NCBI GenBank assembly: GCA_046540855.1
Contig: JBKHEJ010000169.1
Coordinates: forward strand, 1 to 6,171
Length of the DNA stretch: 6,171 nucleotides
Reading direction: 5' to 3'
Origin: T1Sed10-7 sp046540855
GTDB taxonomy: Bacteria > Actinomycetota > Nitriliruptoria > Nitriliruptorales > Nitriliruptoraceae
Both the position numbers and the translations under genes were made by a program. Below, one piece after another: positions 1 through 5,358 of this stretch. The notes beneath the pieces are model-generated. The model was given only the letters and a program-made list of their open reading frames with translations. It searched no databases and was not told where the DNA came from. Every line of letters begins with the position of its first letter. Within the stretch, counting starts at the first letter, position 1.

Positions 1-1
1 G

Positions 2-94
2 CTGCCGGAGCTCGCCTGGATCGGCGAGGAGGTGACCGGTGACCGGCGGTACTACAACAGCACCCTCGCCAGCCGCGCCGACGACCGTGGATGA
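2..94 (+). CDS. C-terminal end of an unidentified protein (5' truncated by window)
   Basis: An open frame enters from the left edge and reads 30 codons to a TGA at 92-94. The peptide begins LPELAWIGEEVTGDRRYYN and ends LASRADDRG. Codon third positions are almost all G or C, as in the other genes here, and the two competing forward frames are poorer, so it is probably the real end of a gene. The stretch EEVTGDRRYYN faintly recalls the final helix of LemA-type proteins (E-L-x-x-T-E-x-R-x-x-x-x-R-x-Y-Y-N) but also short motifs in other helical proteins, so no family is assigned. It converges with the minus-strand protease gene. Confidence 0.55.
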   Translation: MPELAWIGEEVTGDRRYYNSTLASRADDRG

Positions 95-118
95 CCTCGC
101 GTTGGACCGCGGATGCGA

Positions 119-149
119 CCCACCACCGCTTCGACGGCACCGTGGTGGG
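119..149. terminator. Hairpin in convergent gap, probable bidirectional terminator
   Basis: CCCACCAC at 119-126 is the exact reverse complement of GTGGTGGG at 142-149, giving an 8-bp stem with a 15-nt loop. It lies in the 72-base gap between two convergent stops (94 on the + strand, 167 on the minus strand), where a shared terminator is expected. There is no T tract on either side, which is common for terminator-like hairpins in high-GC actinobacteria, so function is inferred from position and stem quality. Confidence 0.45.
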
Positions 150-166
150 CACGGCTCGACCGGCGC

Positions 167-1093
167 TCACCGGACAGCACTCGTCGTGCGGTGTCGCAGA
201 TAGAGCACCATCAGGGGCAGTGCGGCTGCGATGGCCAGGGTCTCGATCACGCCGGCCCCACCCGCCCACGGTGATGGGCCGTGGACCTCGAGGCGGACCA
301 AGGCAGGCAGACCGCCCTGGAGGTTGAACAGGCTCGTGGCGCCGACGTTGTGGGCCCAGTGCAACCCGATGGACATGGCGAGGTTGCCGGTCCACAGGTA
401 CGGGATGGACAGGAGCACGCCGGCGAGCCAGAAGTGCAGGTACTGGAGGGCGGTGAGGGAGTCACCGTGGAACCGGGCGAACACCAGCGATGCGGTGACG
501 ACCGCGAGCACACCCGGAAGGCGGGACCGCCATGCCAGCGGCAGCAGGCCTCCTGCACGCGTGGTGCCGCAGCAGGCGAAGCCCTCGGAGGCGTTGGTGA
601 TGATGTAGCCCCGGAAGAGCAGCTCCTCGAGGAACGCGACGGCCGCGTAGTTCGCGGCCACGAGGGCGAAGGCCGCGAGGAACGAGCCGTCGGCCGCCAA
701 CCAGCCGGTGATCTGGGCCCAGCCGAGCGCCAGATAGGCGCCCAGCACGGCACCGGTGACGGCCAGACCGGCGGCCATGCCGACCAGGAGCTCCTCGAGA
801 TGTCCGCGCTCCCAGGCCAGTCCCACCTCGCGGAGCGGCCGGCGGTCGAGGAAGCGCGCCGACGCTCCCACCGTGACGAGTGCCGTCAGGACGATGGCCA
901 CAGGCACGCCGAACTCGGCGCGCTCACCCAGCCACGACTCGAGGACGGCCATCGAGAGGATCGTGACCAGCAGGTAGACGGCGAGCATCGCCACGATGCG
1001 CCAGGCTGCCCGCAGGCGTGCTTCTCGGGGGTTCCAGAAGGGCGCCGACCACCGGTGGCCAGCCATGCGGCTGCGCGGTGACGCGGTGGACAT
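167..1093 (-). CDS. CPBP family intramembrane metalloprotease (Rce1/CAAX protease-like)
   Basis: A 308-residue polytopic membrane protein of the CPBP (CAAX protease and bacteriocin-processing, 'Abi') family, related to eukaryotic Rce1. The three family motifs are present in order: EELLFR with the glutamate pair at residues 156-157 and Arg161; FARFH (F-x3-H) at 205-209; and HWAHN (H-x3-N) at 245-249. These residues normally build the metal/water-activating site inside the membrane. Hydrophobic segments lie near residues 31-53, 62-79, 101-123, 138-155, 193-208, 219-237 and 281-299. The start is ATG at 1093, with a strong GGAGGGG ribosome site about 5-6 bases upstream. The substrate is unknown; bacterial relatives include immunity proteins, peptide-processing enzymes and housekeeping proteases. 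It stands alone: divergent from the HTH gene to its right and convergent with the left-edge gene. Family assignment is secure, function is not. Confidence 0.92.
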   Translation of the reverse strand: MSTASPRSRMAGHRWSAPFWNPREARLRAAWRIVAMLAVYLLVTILSMAVLESWLGERAEFGVPVAIVLTALVTVGASARFLDRRPLREVGLAWERGHLEELLVGMAAGLAVTGAVLGAYLALGWAQITGWLAADGSFLAAFALVAANYAAVAFLEELLFRGYIITNASEGFACCGTTRAGGLLPLAWRSRLPGVLAVVTASLVFARFHGDSLTALQYLHFWLAGVLLSIPYLWTGNLAMSIGLHWAHNVGATSLFNLQGGLPALVRLEVHGPSPWAGGAGVIETLAIAAALPLMVLYLRHRTTSAVR

Positions 1094-1568
1094 CGTGACC
1101 CCTCCGTCATGCCGGGGCGTGCGCCTGAGCCGGTCGTCATCAGCGAGCGTCCCGGGCCGGAAGCGCCCGGATCCCCGCCGTGGGGCCGCGAAGGACCGGG
1201 AGTTCCTACCGAGCGGGTCGCGATGCCGTCGATGAATCTACTTCCGCAAGACGCCGACGGCTCGCAGACGACCACGGCGGGCTGTTCGTCCGAGGTGGCG
1301 GTGCCGGGGAGGCCGATCATCAGACCCGCGATGGCACGGTCCGACGGCCCCGAGATGCGAACCTGTCCGAACAGACCAGGGCCGATCGGCCCGTTGACAG
1401 CCGGACCCTCGTCCGTAGGGTCAGAGGTAGACGCCCGCGCGGAGCGCCGGGCACGGTCGGGATCCCGCACCACGCGTTCACGAACCGAGCACCCCGTCTG
1501 GGACCGCCGACCCGGTTCGCTCCCCGGAGCCGTCCGAGAGGTCCGTCGTGGACCGAGGGGGAGCACCC
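1094..1568. other. 475-base divergent intergenic region
   Basis: This lies between the protease start (minus strand) and the HTH gene start (+ strand). Several frames are open on both strands, as expected at this GC content, but none gives a recognisable protein, a consistent ribosome site or a clean codon pattern, so no gene is called. It holds a promoter candidate for the rightward gene (1394-1421) with a small inverted repeat over its -10 box. No clear leftward promoter was found; TAGATT on the minus strand near 1233-1238 has no matching -35. The 17-base word at 1220-1236 recurs inside the ArsR-rhodanese gene (see findings). A small RNA cannot be excluded. Confidence 0.5.
1394..1421 (+). 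promoter_or_regulatory. Sigma-70-type promoter candidate for the HTH gene, with overlapping inverted repeat
   Basis: A perfect TTGACA -35 box (1394-1399) is followed after 16 bases by TAGGGT (1416-1421), which fits the TANNNT -10 pattern usual in actinobacteria. It would start transcription near 1428 and give a leader of about 140 bases before the GTG at 1569. GACCC at 1404-1408 and GGGTC at 1418-1422 form a 5-bp inverted repeat with 9 bases between, covering the -10 box, so a repressor, possibly the downstream HTH protein itself, could act here. That regulatory reading is inference. Confidence 0.5.
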
Positions 1569-2138
1569 GTGACCACACCGACCTTCTGCAACGGCACCTA
1601 CGTCCGCATCGATGGCTCGTGGCGGTACTCGTGGGGGGAGATGGTCCCCGGGGCTGCCGACCTGACGCTGGGCGATCTGATCAGCATCGACGGCGAGGTG
1701 CAGTGCGCTGCGACCGCACGCCGGTTCCGGGACCTCACGGACGGTGAGGAACGCTGGCTGGCTGGTGACGCCTCCGCGGCTGATCAGGTGCTGCTCCGCC
1801 GCAGGCCGGGGTACCGGCCCCACACGGGCGACCTGATCATCGGCCTCATGGCGCCGGAACTCCACCCCCTCGCCATGCTCACCGTCGGGGAGATCGCGGA
1901 AGCCACCGGCGTGTCCAAGGCCACCATCGACAGCTACCGGTACCGGGGGTACCTCCCCGAACCGCAGACCGTGCGCGGCCGCACCCCGCTGTGGACCCGT
2001 CCCGTGATCCGGCACTGGCTCGGGTCGCGACCCGGCTCCGGGTGGCGGAGCGACCTCTACGACGGGCTGCGCAGCCGCAACGACAACGAGCACGTCACCG
2101 TCCCGCGGGACGATTCCAAGGTGACCGTCCCGACCTGA
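1569..2138 (+). CDS. Helix-turn-helix protein with unrecognised N-terminal region
   Basis: A 189-residue protein. Residues 104-151 (LTVGEIAEATGVSKATIDSY, then RYRGYLPEP and a predicted wing ending IRHWL) read as a winged helix-turn-helix of the MerR/AlpA/excisionase sort: 'V-x-E-I-A-x-x-x-G-V-S-x-x-T-I-x-x-Y-R-x-R-G-x-L-P-x-P'. Such domains bind DNA as small regulators or recombination accessory factors. The first 100 residues are soluble, have two cysteines (7 and 46) and match no family I recognise. The tail is charged. The start chosen is GTG 1569, with AGGGGGAG five bases before it; GTG 1548, seven codons earlier, has no comparable site. GC-rich third positions support a real gene. No integrase or phage gene is nearby, so an excisionase role is unproven; a transcription factor is equally possible. 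Confidence 0.75.
   Translation: MTTPTFCNGTYVRIDGSWRYSWGEMVPGAADLTLGDLISIDGEVQCAATARRFRDLTDGEERWLAGDASAADQVLLRRRPGYRPHTGDLIIGLMAPELHPLAMLTVGEIAEATGVSKATIDSYRYRGYLPEPQTVRGRTPLWTRPVIRHWLGSRPGSGWRSDLYDGLRSRNDNEHVTVPRDDSKVTVPT
2099..2112. repeat. 14-bp perfect palindrome in the HTH gene 3' end
   Basis: CGTCCCGCGGGACG reads the same on both strands. The half CCGTCCCG recurs at 2126-2133, so the last codons contain the heptad-like peptide repeat VTVP...VTVP. It could be a binding site or simply the effect of repeated codons. Function is unknown. Confidence 0.35.
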
Positions 2139-2214
2139 GGCTGCGGCTGCGCCAGGAGCTTGTGGCGCGCCGTCAACGTGCAGGGCCGAGCCGGAGAGGC
2201 CGCCGCTCCCCTCA

Positions 2215-2238
2215 GAGCCGGACCACTCCCGTCGGCTC
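2215..2238. repeat. Inverted repeat in the leader of the 138-residue orphan
   Basis: GAGCCG (2215-2220) and CGGCTC (2233-2238) are exact reverse complements separated by 12 bases, in the 149-base gap between the HTH gene and the next gene. There is no T tract. It could be a weak terminator for the upstream gene or a leader structure. Nothing else stands out in this gap apart from a GGCGCGCC octamer at 2164-2171. Confidence 0.25.
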
Positions 2239-2287
2239 CCGCCCCCTTCCCTCGATCCTCGCCCGGAGACGGGTGATCGGAGACCTG

Positions 2288-2704
2288 ATGATCCCGTTCA
2301 ACGCCTCACCCGACCAGGACAGCCACGACCGACGCACCTGCTTCGACGAGCTGCCCGCACTCGAGGCGGTGCTGCGCACCTGGATCCAGGGGCGCGCACG
2401 CCCGGACATCGTCCTCATCGATCCGGACCGCGGTGTGCAGGTCTCGTTGGACGAGCTGCTCCGCGAGCTCCGCGCGTCCTCGACGCCGCTCGGCACCGGC
2501 TACGCCGCGTCCCTGGGCCTGCCCGCTGATGCGACGGTCGGCGAGGCGGCCGCGGCGCTGCTGGCGGCCCGACACGACGTGGACGGACCGCGTTGCCGAT
2601 CCTTCCGTTCCGCCAGCTACTTCCTCAACCGGCTGCCCCCGATCGCCGCGATCGACGCCGACGGTGAGCAGGAGTCCGAGGTCCGTCCCCACGCCGACGC
2701 TTGA
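2288..2704 (+). CDS. Hypothetical protein, 138 residues
   Basis: A soluble acidic protein with no family I recognise. It begins MIPFNASPDQDSHDRRTCF. The middle is PDIVLIDPDRGVQVSLDELL (about residues 38-57), which looks like a beta strand, a tight turn and a helix. The second half holds an alanine-rich helix, VGEAAAALLAARHD, and ends SASYFLNRLPPIAAIDADGEQ. Two cysteines are seen (17 and about 101). There is no signal peptide or membrane segment. The start is ATG 2288 with GGAG five bases upstream; GTG 2273, with GGAG four bases upstream, is the in-frame alternative and would add five residues. It follows the HTH gene in the same direction after 149 bases, so co-transcription is possible. A hairpin follows the stop directly. 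It is called from codon use, the ribosome site and the terminator. Confidence 0.65.
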   Translation: MIPFNASPDQDSHDRRTCFDELPALEAVLRTWIQGRARPDIVLIDPDRGVQVSLDELLRELRASSTPLGTGYAASLGLPADATVGEAAAALLAARHDVDGPRCRSFRSASYFLNRLPPIAAIDADGEQESEVRPHADA

Positions 2705-2708
2705 GGGA

Positions 2709-2731
2709 CCGGCGTCCGTCGAACGGGCCGG
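2709..2731. terminator. Hairpin terminator between convergent genes
   Basis: CCGGC (2709-2713) pairs with GCCGG (2727-2731), and inside it CCGT (2716-2719) pairs with ACGG (2723-2726) around a 3-nt CGA loop, leaving only a two-base bulge (2714-2715). It starts five bases after the TGA of the 138-residue gene and fills the 41-base gap to the DksA-like gene stop. No T tract follows. Position and pairing make a shared bidirectional terminator likely. Confidence 0.6.
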
Positions 2732-2745
2732 CTCGCGCGGGCATC

Positions 2746-3084
2746 TCAGGCGCGCTCGCACCTGCCCGCATGGGCTGCGCAGGTCGTCGTCGCGGGGAGG
2801 ATCTCGAGCCGATCCGTGGAGATCGTCCTGCCGCAGACGTCACAGAGCCCGTAGGAACCACGCCGCAGACGGGCGATCGCCCCGTCGAGCTCCGCGAGAC
2901 GCCGCTCCACCGCGACCCTGCGCAAGGCCACACCGTGCAGTCGCATCCGCTCCTCGGCGAGATCGGCGAGGTCGCCGGGGCAGACGCTCGCGACCTGGCC
3001 TCGAAGCTCGTCCAGCTCGCTCAGCAGCCGGGCTCGCTCCTCCTCGAGCGCCGGGGCCTGCGATCGCTGCATCGTCCCTCGCAT
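2746..3084 (-). CDS. DksA/TraR-family zinc-finger protein (Cys3-His variant)
   Basis: A 112-residue relative of DksA/TraR. Proteins of this family reach into the RNA polymerase secondary channel and change initiation, often with ppGpp. The N-terminal two thirds (about 11-75) is a charged coiled coil rich in Leu, Glu and Arg; then comes GSYGLCDVCGRTISTDRLE, the family zinc-finger entry. The metal residues are Cys81 and Cys84, then Cys102 after 17 residues, the same spacing as in E. coli DksA. The fourth position is His105 (CAAH) rather than Cys; from memory, C-x2-H endings occur in other actinobacterial relatives. An acidic D-x-x-D (D38, D41) near the expected coiled-coil tip resembles the DksA tip motif but is not identical. 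The start is ATG 3084 with GGAGG six bases upstream; Met5 is a weaker alternative. It is shorter than DksA (about 150 residues). Confidence 0.88.
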   Translation of the reverse strand: MRGTMQRSQAPALEEERARLLSELDELRGQVASVCPGDLADLAEERMRLHGVALRRVAVERRLAELDGAIARLRRGSYGLCDVCGRTISTDRLEILPATTTCAAHAGRCERA

Positions 3085-3425
3085 GGCGCACCTCCCCGTC
3101 CTGGTCCCCGCCGGGTCGCCGCTCGGCCTCGTCCTCGTCGCCGCTCGTCCTTCGGACGGGACGCTGCCACAACACGCGGCACCGCGCGCTGCTTCGCTGG
3201 TCGGTTCGGTCGGTGACCCCGTCGAGCTCGCTACTGGCGATCTGCACGGCCACCCCTCCAGCCGGCGACGGTGACGCGCCGTACCGACACTGGACGAACG
3301 TTCGTGTCGGACAGGAGAGGTGACCAGTCCGACTGGACCGGGACCCGTACCGATAGCGGGGCTCTGCGGCTGACGTCCGGCGTCGTCTCACCCACGCTGC
3401 CGGTGATCGTGAGGTGGGGCAACAG
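3085..3425. other. 341-base divergent intergenic region
   Basis: This separates the DksA-like gene (minus strand) from the YihY/BrkB gene (+ strand). No convincing gene was found; the open frames lack ribosome sites and homology. A GTG at 3320 behind AGGAG opens only 17 codons with too short a spacing, so it is not called. Structure seen: a small hairpin CGTCC-TTC-GGACG near 3147-3159, the palindrome at 3284-3310, and CCAGT-CCG-ACTGG at about 3324-3336. No convincing -35/-10 pair was found for either gene. Confidence 0.5.
3284..3310. promoter_or_regulatory. Operator-like palindrome upstream of the YihY/BrkB gene
   Basis: ACGAACGTTCGT at 3294-3305 is a perfect 12-bp palindrome. Around it, CCGACAC (3284-3290) and GTGTCGG (3304-3310) form a second, off-centre 7-bp inverted repeat. 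Palindromes with a GAACG/CGTTC core are typical of TetR-family operators. It is not the actinobacterial LexA box, which needs four bases between GAAC and GTTC. It sits about 116 bases before the YihY/BrkB start and 200 bases before the DksA-like start. The regulator is not encoded in this window. Confidence 0.45.
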
Positions 3426-4391
3426 ATGAGCACACGACCTGAGGGACCCGGCCCGGCTCCGGGGGGCCAGGCCCGAACCCCGACCGGGATCCCGGGCGCC
3501 GGGTGGCGCGAGGTGGCTGGCCGCGTCATCGATGCTGTGAGGGAGGATCACGTCACGCTGCTCGCGTCCGGCTTGGCGTTCCGCTTCCTCCTCGCGCTGT
3601 TCCCGGCGATGATCGCTGCGGTCAGCATCTGGGGGTTGGTGGCGGACCCGGACACGATCACCACGCAGCTGTCGCAACTGACCGAGGTACTGCCGGCTGA
3701 GGCAGCAGCGCTGATCGAGCAGCAGCTCTCCGACATCGCCGGAGCGGGAACCGGTGCGCTCTCGGGTGCCCTGGTCGGCTCCATCCTCGTCGCGCTGTGG
3801 AGCGCATCGTCAGGGATGATGGGGGTGATCGAGGCCTGCAACGCGGCCTACGACGAGGTGGACGAACGCTCCTTCCTCCACCGCCGAGGGTTGGCGCTGG
3901 CCCTCACCATCGGGGGCCTGCTGCTGCTGTTCGTCGCGCTCGGGGCCATCGTGGTCCTGCCCTCGCTCCTCGGGCTGCTCGGCCTCGGTGCCGCAACCGA
4001 GTGGGCGATCCGCATCCTACGGTGGCCGGTGCTCGCGCTGCTCGTGCTTGGCGGGCTCGCGTTCCTCTACCGCTTCGCACCCGACCGGAGAGCGCCGAGG
4101 TTGCGGTGGACCAGCATCGGTGCCGTGGTCGCCACGGCCCTGTGGCTCATCGGCTCCGCGCTGTTCGCCACCTACGTCGCGGTGGCAGGCAACTTCGCTG
4201 CGACCTACGGGGCGTTGGCCGGCGTCGTGGTGCTGATGCTGTGGCTCTACCTCGGCTCCTTCGCGATCCTCCTCGGTGCGGAGCTCAACGCCGAGGCCGA
4301 GCGTCAGACCGCCGTCGACACGACCTCCGGCGCGGATCGCCCCATCGGGCAGCGGGGAGCCGCCGTCGCCGACAGCCGGCCACAGCGGTGA
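3426..4391 (+). CDS. YihY/BrkB family inner-membrane protein
   Basis: A 321-residue multi-pass membrane protein of the YihY/BrkB family (formerly misnamed ribonuclease BN; biochemical role unknown, and Bordetella BrkB was linked to serum resistance). Family blocks appear in order: ASGLAFRFLLALFPAMIAAV (47-66), the first membrane segment with its conserved proline; WSASSGMMGVIEACNAAYD (125-143) followed by EVDERSFLHRR, the W...N..Y...E.R...R signature; LYRFAPDRR (214-222); and YGALAGVVVLMLWLYLGSF (261-279) with LLGAELNAE (282-290). Membrane segments lie near 49-70, 114-130, 155-187, 198-217, 231-252, 261-285. Residues 1-25 are a Pro/Gly-rich tail. ATG 3426 is chosen because GAGGTGGGG precedes it; GTG 3414, in frame, lacks a ribosome site. 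The last 30 residues are hydrophilic and unconserved, and a GH32 remnant on the other strand abuts them. Confidence 0.9.
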   Translation: MSTRPEGPGPAPGGQARTPTGIPGAGWREVAGRVIDAVREDHVTLLASGLAFRFLLALFPAMIAAVSIWGLVADPDTITTQLSQLTEVLPAEAAALIEQQLSDIAGAGTGALSGALVGSILVALWSASSGMMGVIEACNAAYDEVDERSFLHRRGLALALTIGGLLLLFVALGAIVVLPSLLGLLGLGAATEWAIRILRWPVLALLVLGGLAFLYRFAPDRRAPRLRWTSIGAVVATALWLIGSALFATYVAVAGNFAATYGALAGVVVLMLWLYLGSFAILLGAELNAEAERQTAVDTTSGADRPIGQRGAAVADSRPQR

Positions 4392-4392
4392 C

Positions 4393-4533
4393 GAGGACGC
4401 GCAGGTCCAGGACGCCGTCGTCCAGCGGCAGCGCGGCCGGGTACAGGCCGGGGAAGGTGGAGCTGAAGGCGACATCTCCGGACCGACGCCGATCGACGAA
4501 CCCCTCGGTGGTGCCGGGGGCGTACCCGAGGTC
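4393..4533 (-). pseudogene. Remnant of a GH32 fructosidase/levanase C-terminal domain
   Basis: The minus-strand frame from 4533 down to 4393 reads DLGYAPGTTEGFVDRRRSGD, then VAFSSTFPGLYPAALPLDDG, then VLDLRVLV. This matches in order the C-terminal beta-sandwich of glycoside hydrolase family 32 (sucrose/inulin/levan hydrolases), where the consensus runs roughly 'G-Y-D...F-V-D-R-x-R-S-G...F...F-P-G...A-P-L-P-L-x-D-G...L-x-L-R-V-L-V-D-x-S-S-V-E-V-F'. The expected D-x-S-S-V-E-V-F is missing: after RVLV the frame reads TAVAG and enters the antisense of the YihY tail. Upstream, the frame loses similarity at the 4524-4546 palindrome and meets TAG at 4587-4589. About 47 codons of a roughly 450-550 residue enzyme remain, with no start or catalytic residues, so this is a non-functional fragment. 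The match is from memory of the family. Confidence 0.68.
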
Positions 4534-4546
4534 ACGTGACCCGGGT
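4524..4546. repeat. 23-nt imperfect palindrome with perfect 12-bp core
   Basis: The core GGTCACGTGACC (4530-4541) is a perfect palindrome. It extends outwards with ACCCG (4524-4528) against CGGGT (4542-4546), interrupted only by A4529. That makes 11 bp on each side with no loop, so it resembles a protein-binding site or a recombination scar more than a transcription terminator. It lies in the convergent gap between the YihY/BrkB and ArsR-rhodanese genes, at the edge of the GH32 remnant. Confidence 0.5.
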
Positions 4547-4566
4547 TGTGGTCCGCCGTCAGGACC

Positions 4567-4585
4567 GCCCGCACGCCGTGCGGGC
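4567..4585 (-). terminator. Strong hairpin after the ArsR-rhodanese gene
   Basis: GCCCGCAC (4567-4574) and GTGCGGGC (4578-4585) form an 8-bp perfect stem with a 3-nt loop, beginning about 19 bases beyond the minus-strand stop at 4605. Position and stability suit a terminator for the regulator gene, perhaps also for rightward transcription from the YihY gene. No T tract follows on either strand. Confidence 0.6.
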
Positions 4586-4604
4586 TAACGCCGCTCGGAC
4601 CGCG

Positions 4605-5321
4605 TCAGCCCTCCGCCGGCGGGCTCGTCACCGGTCCGCCGGCGCGTCGCCACTCGGCGATGCCGTCGATGAAGCGGCGGGCGGGCCGGCCGTGGGCGGT
4701 GAGCCACCGCACGGCGTCGTCGGCGTAGACGCAGTAGGGGCCGCGGCAGTAGGCGACGATCTCGCGGTCCTCCGGCAGCCCCGGGAGCAGCTCCTCGAGC
4801 TGGTCGGGCGGCACCGGGATCGCGCCGGGGAGGTGACCGGCCCGGTGCTCGGCCTCGGGTCGGACGTCGATCACGAGGAATCGCTCCTCGTCGATGCCCT
4901 CCAGCAGCTCGTCACGGCTGATCGTGACGAGGTCGTGGCGGTCACCGAGGTAGTCGGCGGCGAGGCGGTCCATCTCTGGCACGAGCTGCACCGCCAACGT
5001 CCGGAGTGCGAGCCACGCGTCCTCGACCTGTGGTGAGGCCAGCCGGTACCAGACGTGGGTGCCCTCACGACGGGTGACCACCAGCCCGGCGCGGGCGAGG
5101 GTCCGCAGGTGATGGGAGGTGGTGGCCAGGGACTGGCCGAGCTCGCCCGCGAGCTGATCGACGGTGCGCTCGCCCTGCACCAGGAGCTCGATCAGCTCCG
5201 CACGTCGTCCGCTGCCGAGCGCCGCGCCGACCCGGGCGAACCCCTCGAACAGCGCGTCCTTCGCTGACCGTGACCCCGCGGCATCGACGGCGACCGCCCG
5301 GGCATCCCCACCGACGGCCAT
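4605..5321 (-). CDS. ArsR-family regulator fused to a rhodanese domain
   Basis: A 238-residue two-domain protein. Residues about 24-95 are an ArsR/SmtB winged helix: FARVGAALGSGRRAELIELL, then TVDQLAGELGQSLATTSHHL (recognition helix about 64-75) and a wing at VTRREGTHVWYRLA. Residues about 130-232 are a rhodanese: VIDVRPEAEHRAGHLPGAIP (150-169), the active-site loop YCRGPYC with Cys192 and Cys197, and RRFIDGIAEWRRAGGPV (215-231). The only cysteines are these two, so the classical ArsR metal site is absent; signal input probably uses rhodanese cysteine chemistry (persulfide, oxidant or thiophilic metalloid), which is inference. The start is ATG 5321 with GAGG six bases upstream; the frame is open much further but lies antisense to the MFS gene. 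It is divergent from the MFS gene, with an inverted repeat in between, so it probably represses both itself and the transporter. Confidence 0.92.
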   Translation of the reverse strand: MAVGGDARAVAVDAAGSRSAKDALFEGFARVGAALGSGRRAELIELLVQGERTVDQLAGELGQSLATTSHHLRTLARAGLVVTRREGTHVWYRLASPQVEDAWLALRTLAVQLVPEMDRLAADYLGDRHDLVTISRDELLEGIDEERFLVIDVRPEAEHRAGHLPGAIPVPPDQLEELLPGLPEDREIVAYCRGPYCVYADDAVRWLTAHGRPARRFIDGIAEWRRAGGPVTSPPAEG

Positions 5322-5358
5322 GACGGTCCTCACTCCACGGGCCTTGTCGAACGTCGAC

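Noticed and set aside
2..94. Assignment of the left-edge fragment to LemA
   Set aside because: Only about ten residues resemble the family and the rest of the gene is outside the window.
886..1578. Long minus-strand frame across the intergenic region into the protease gene
   Set aside because: No homology, no ribosome site, composition typical of an out-of-frame reading of GC-rich DNA, and it overlaps the secure CPBP gene out of frame.
1109..1747. + strand 212-codon frame upstream of the HTH gene
   Set aside because: It overlaps the better-supported HTH gene out of frame and is rich in Arg, Pro and Gly without recognisable motifs.
3294..3305. Possible LexA (SOS) box because of GAAC/GTTC
   Set aside because: The actinobacterial LexA site has four bases between GAAC and GTTC; here the halves are directly joined.
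3320..3373. Short leader-peptide frame starting at GTG 3320 behind AGGAG
   Set aside because: The spacing of about two bases is too short and the 17-codon peptide has no attenuation-like features.
3231..3677. Minus-strand frame between the DksA-like and YihY genes
   Set aside because: It overlaps the YihY coding sequence antisense and has no family features or ribosome site.
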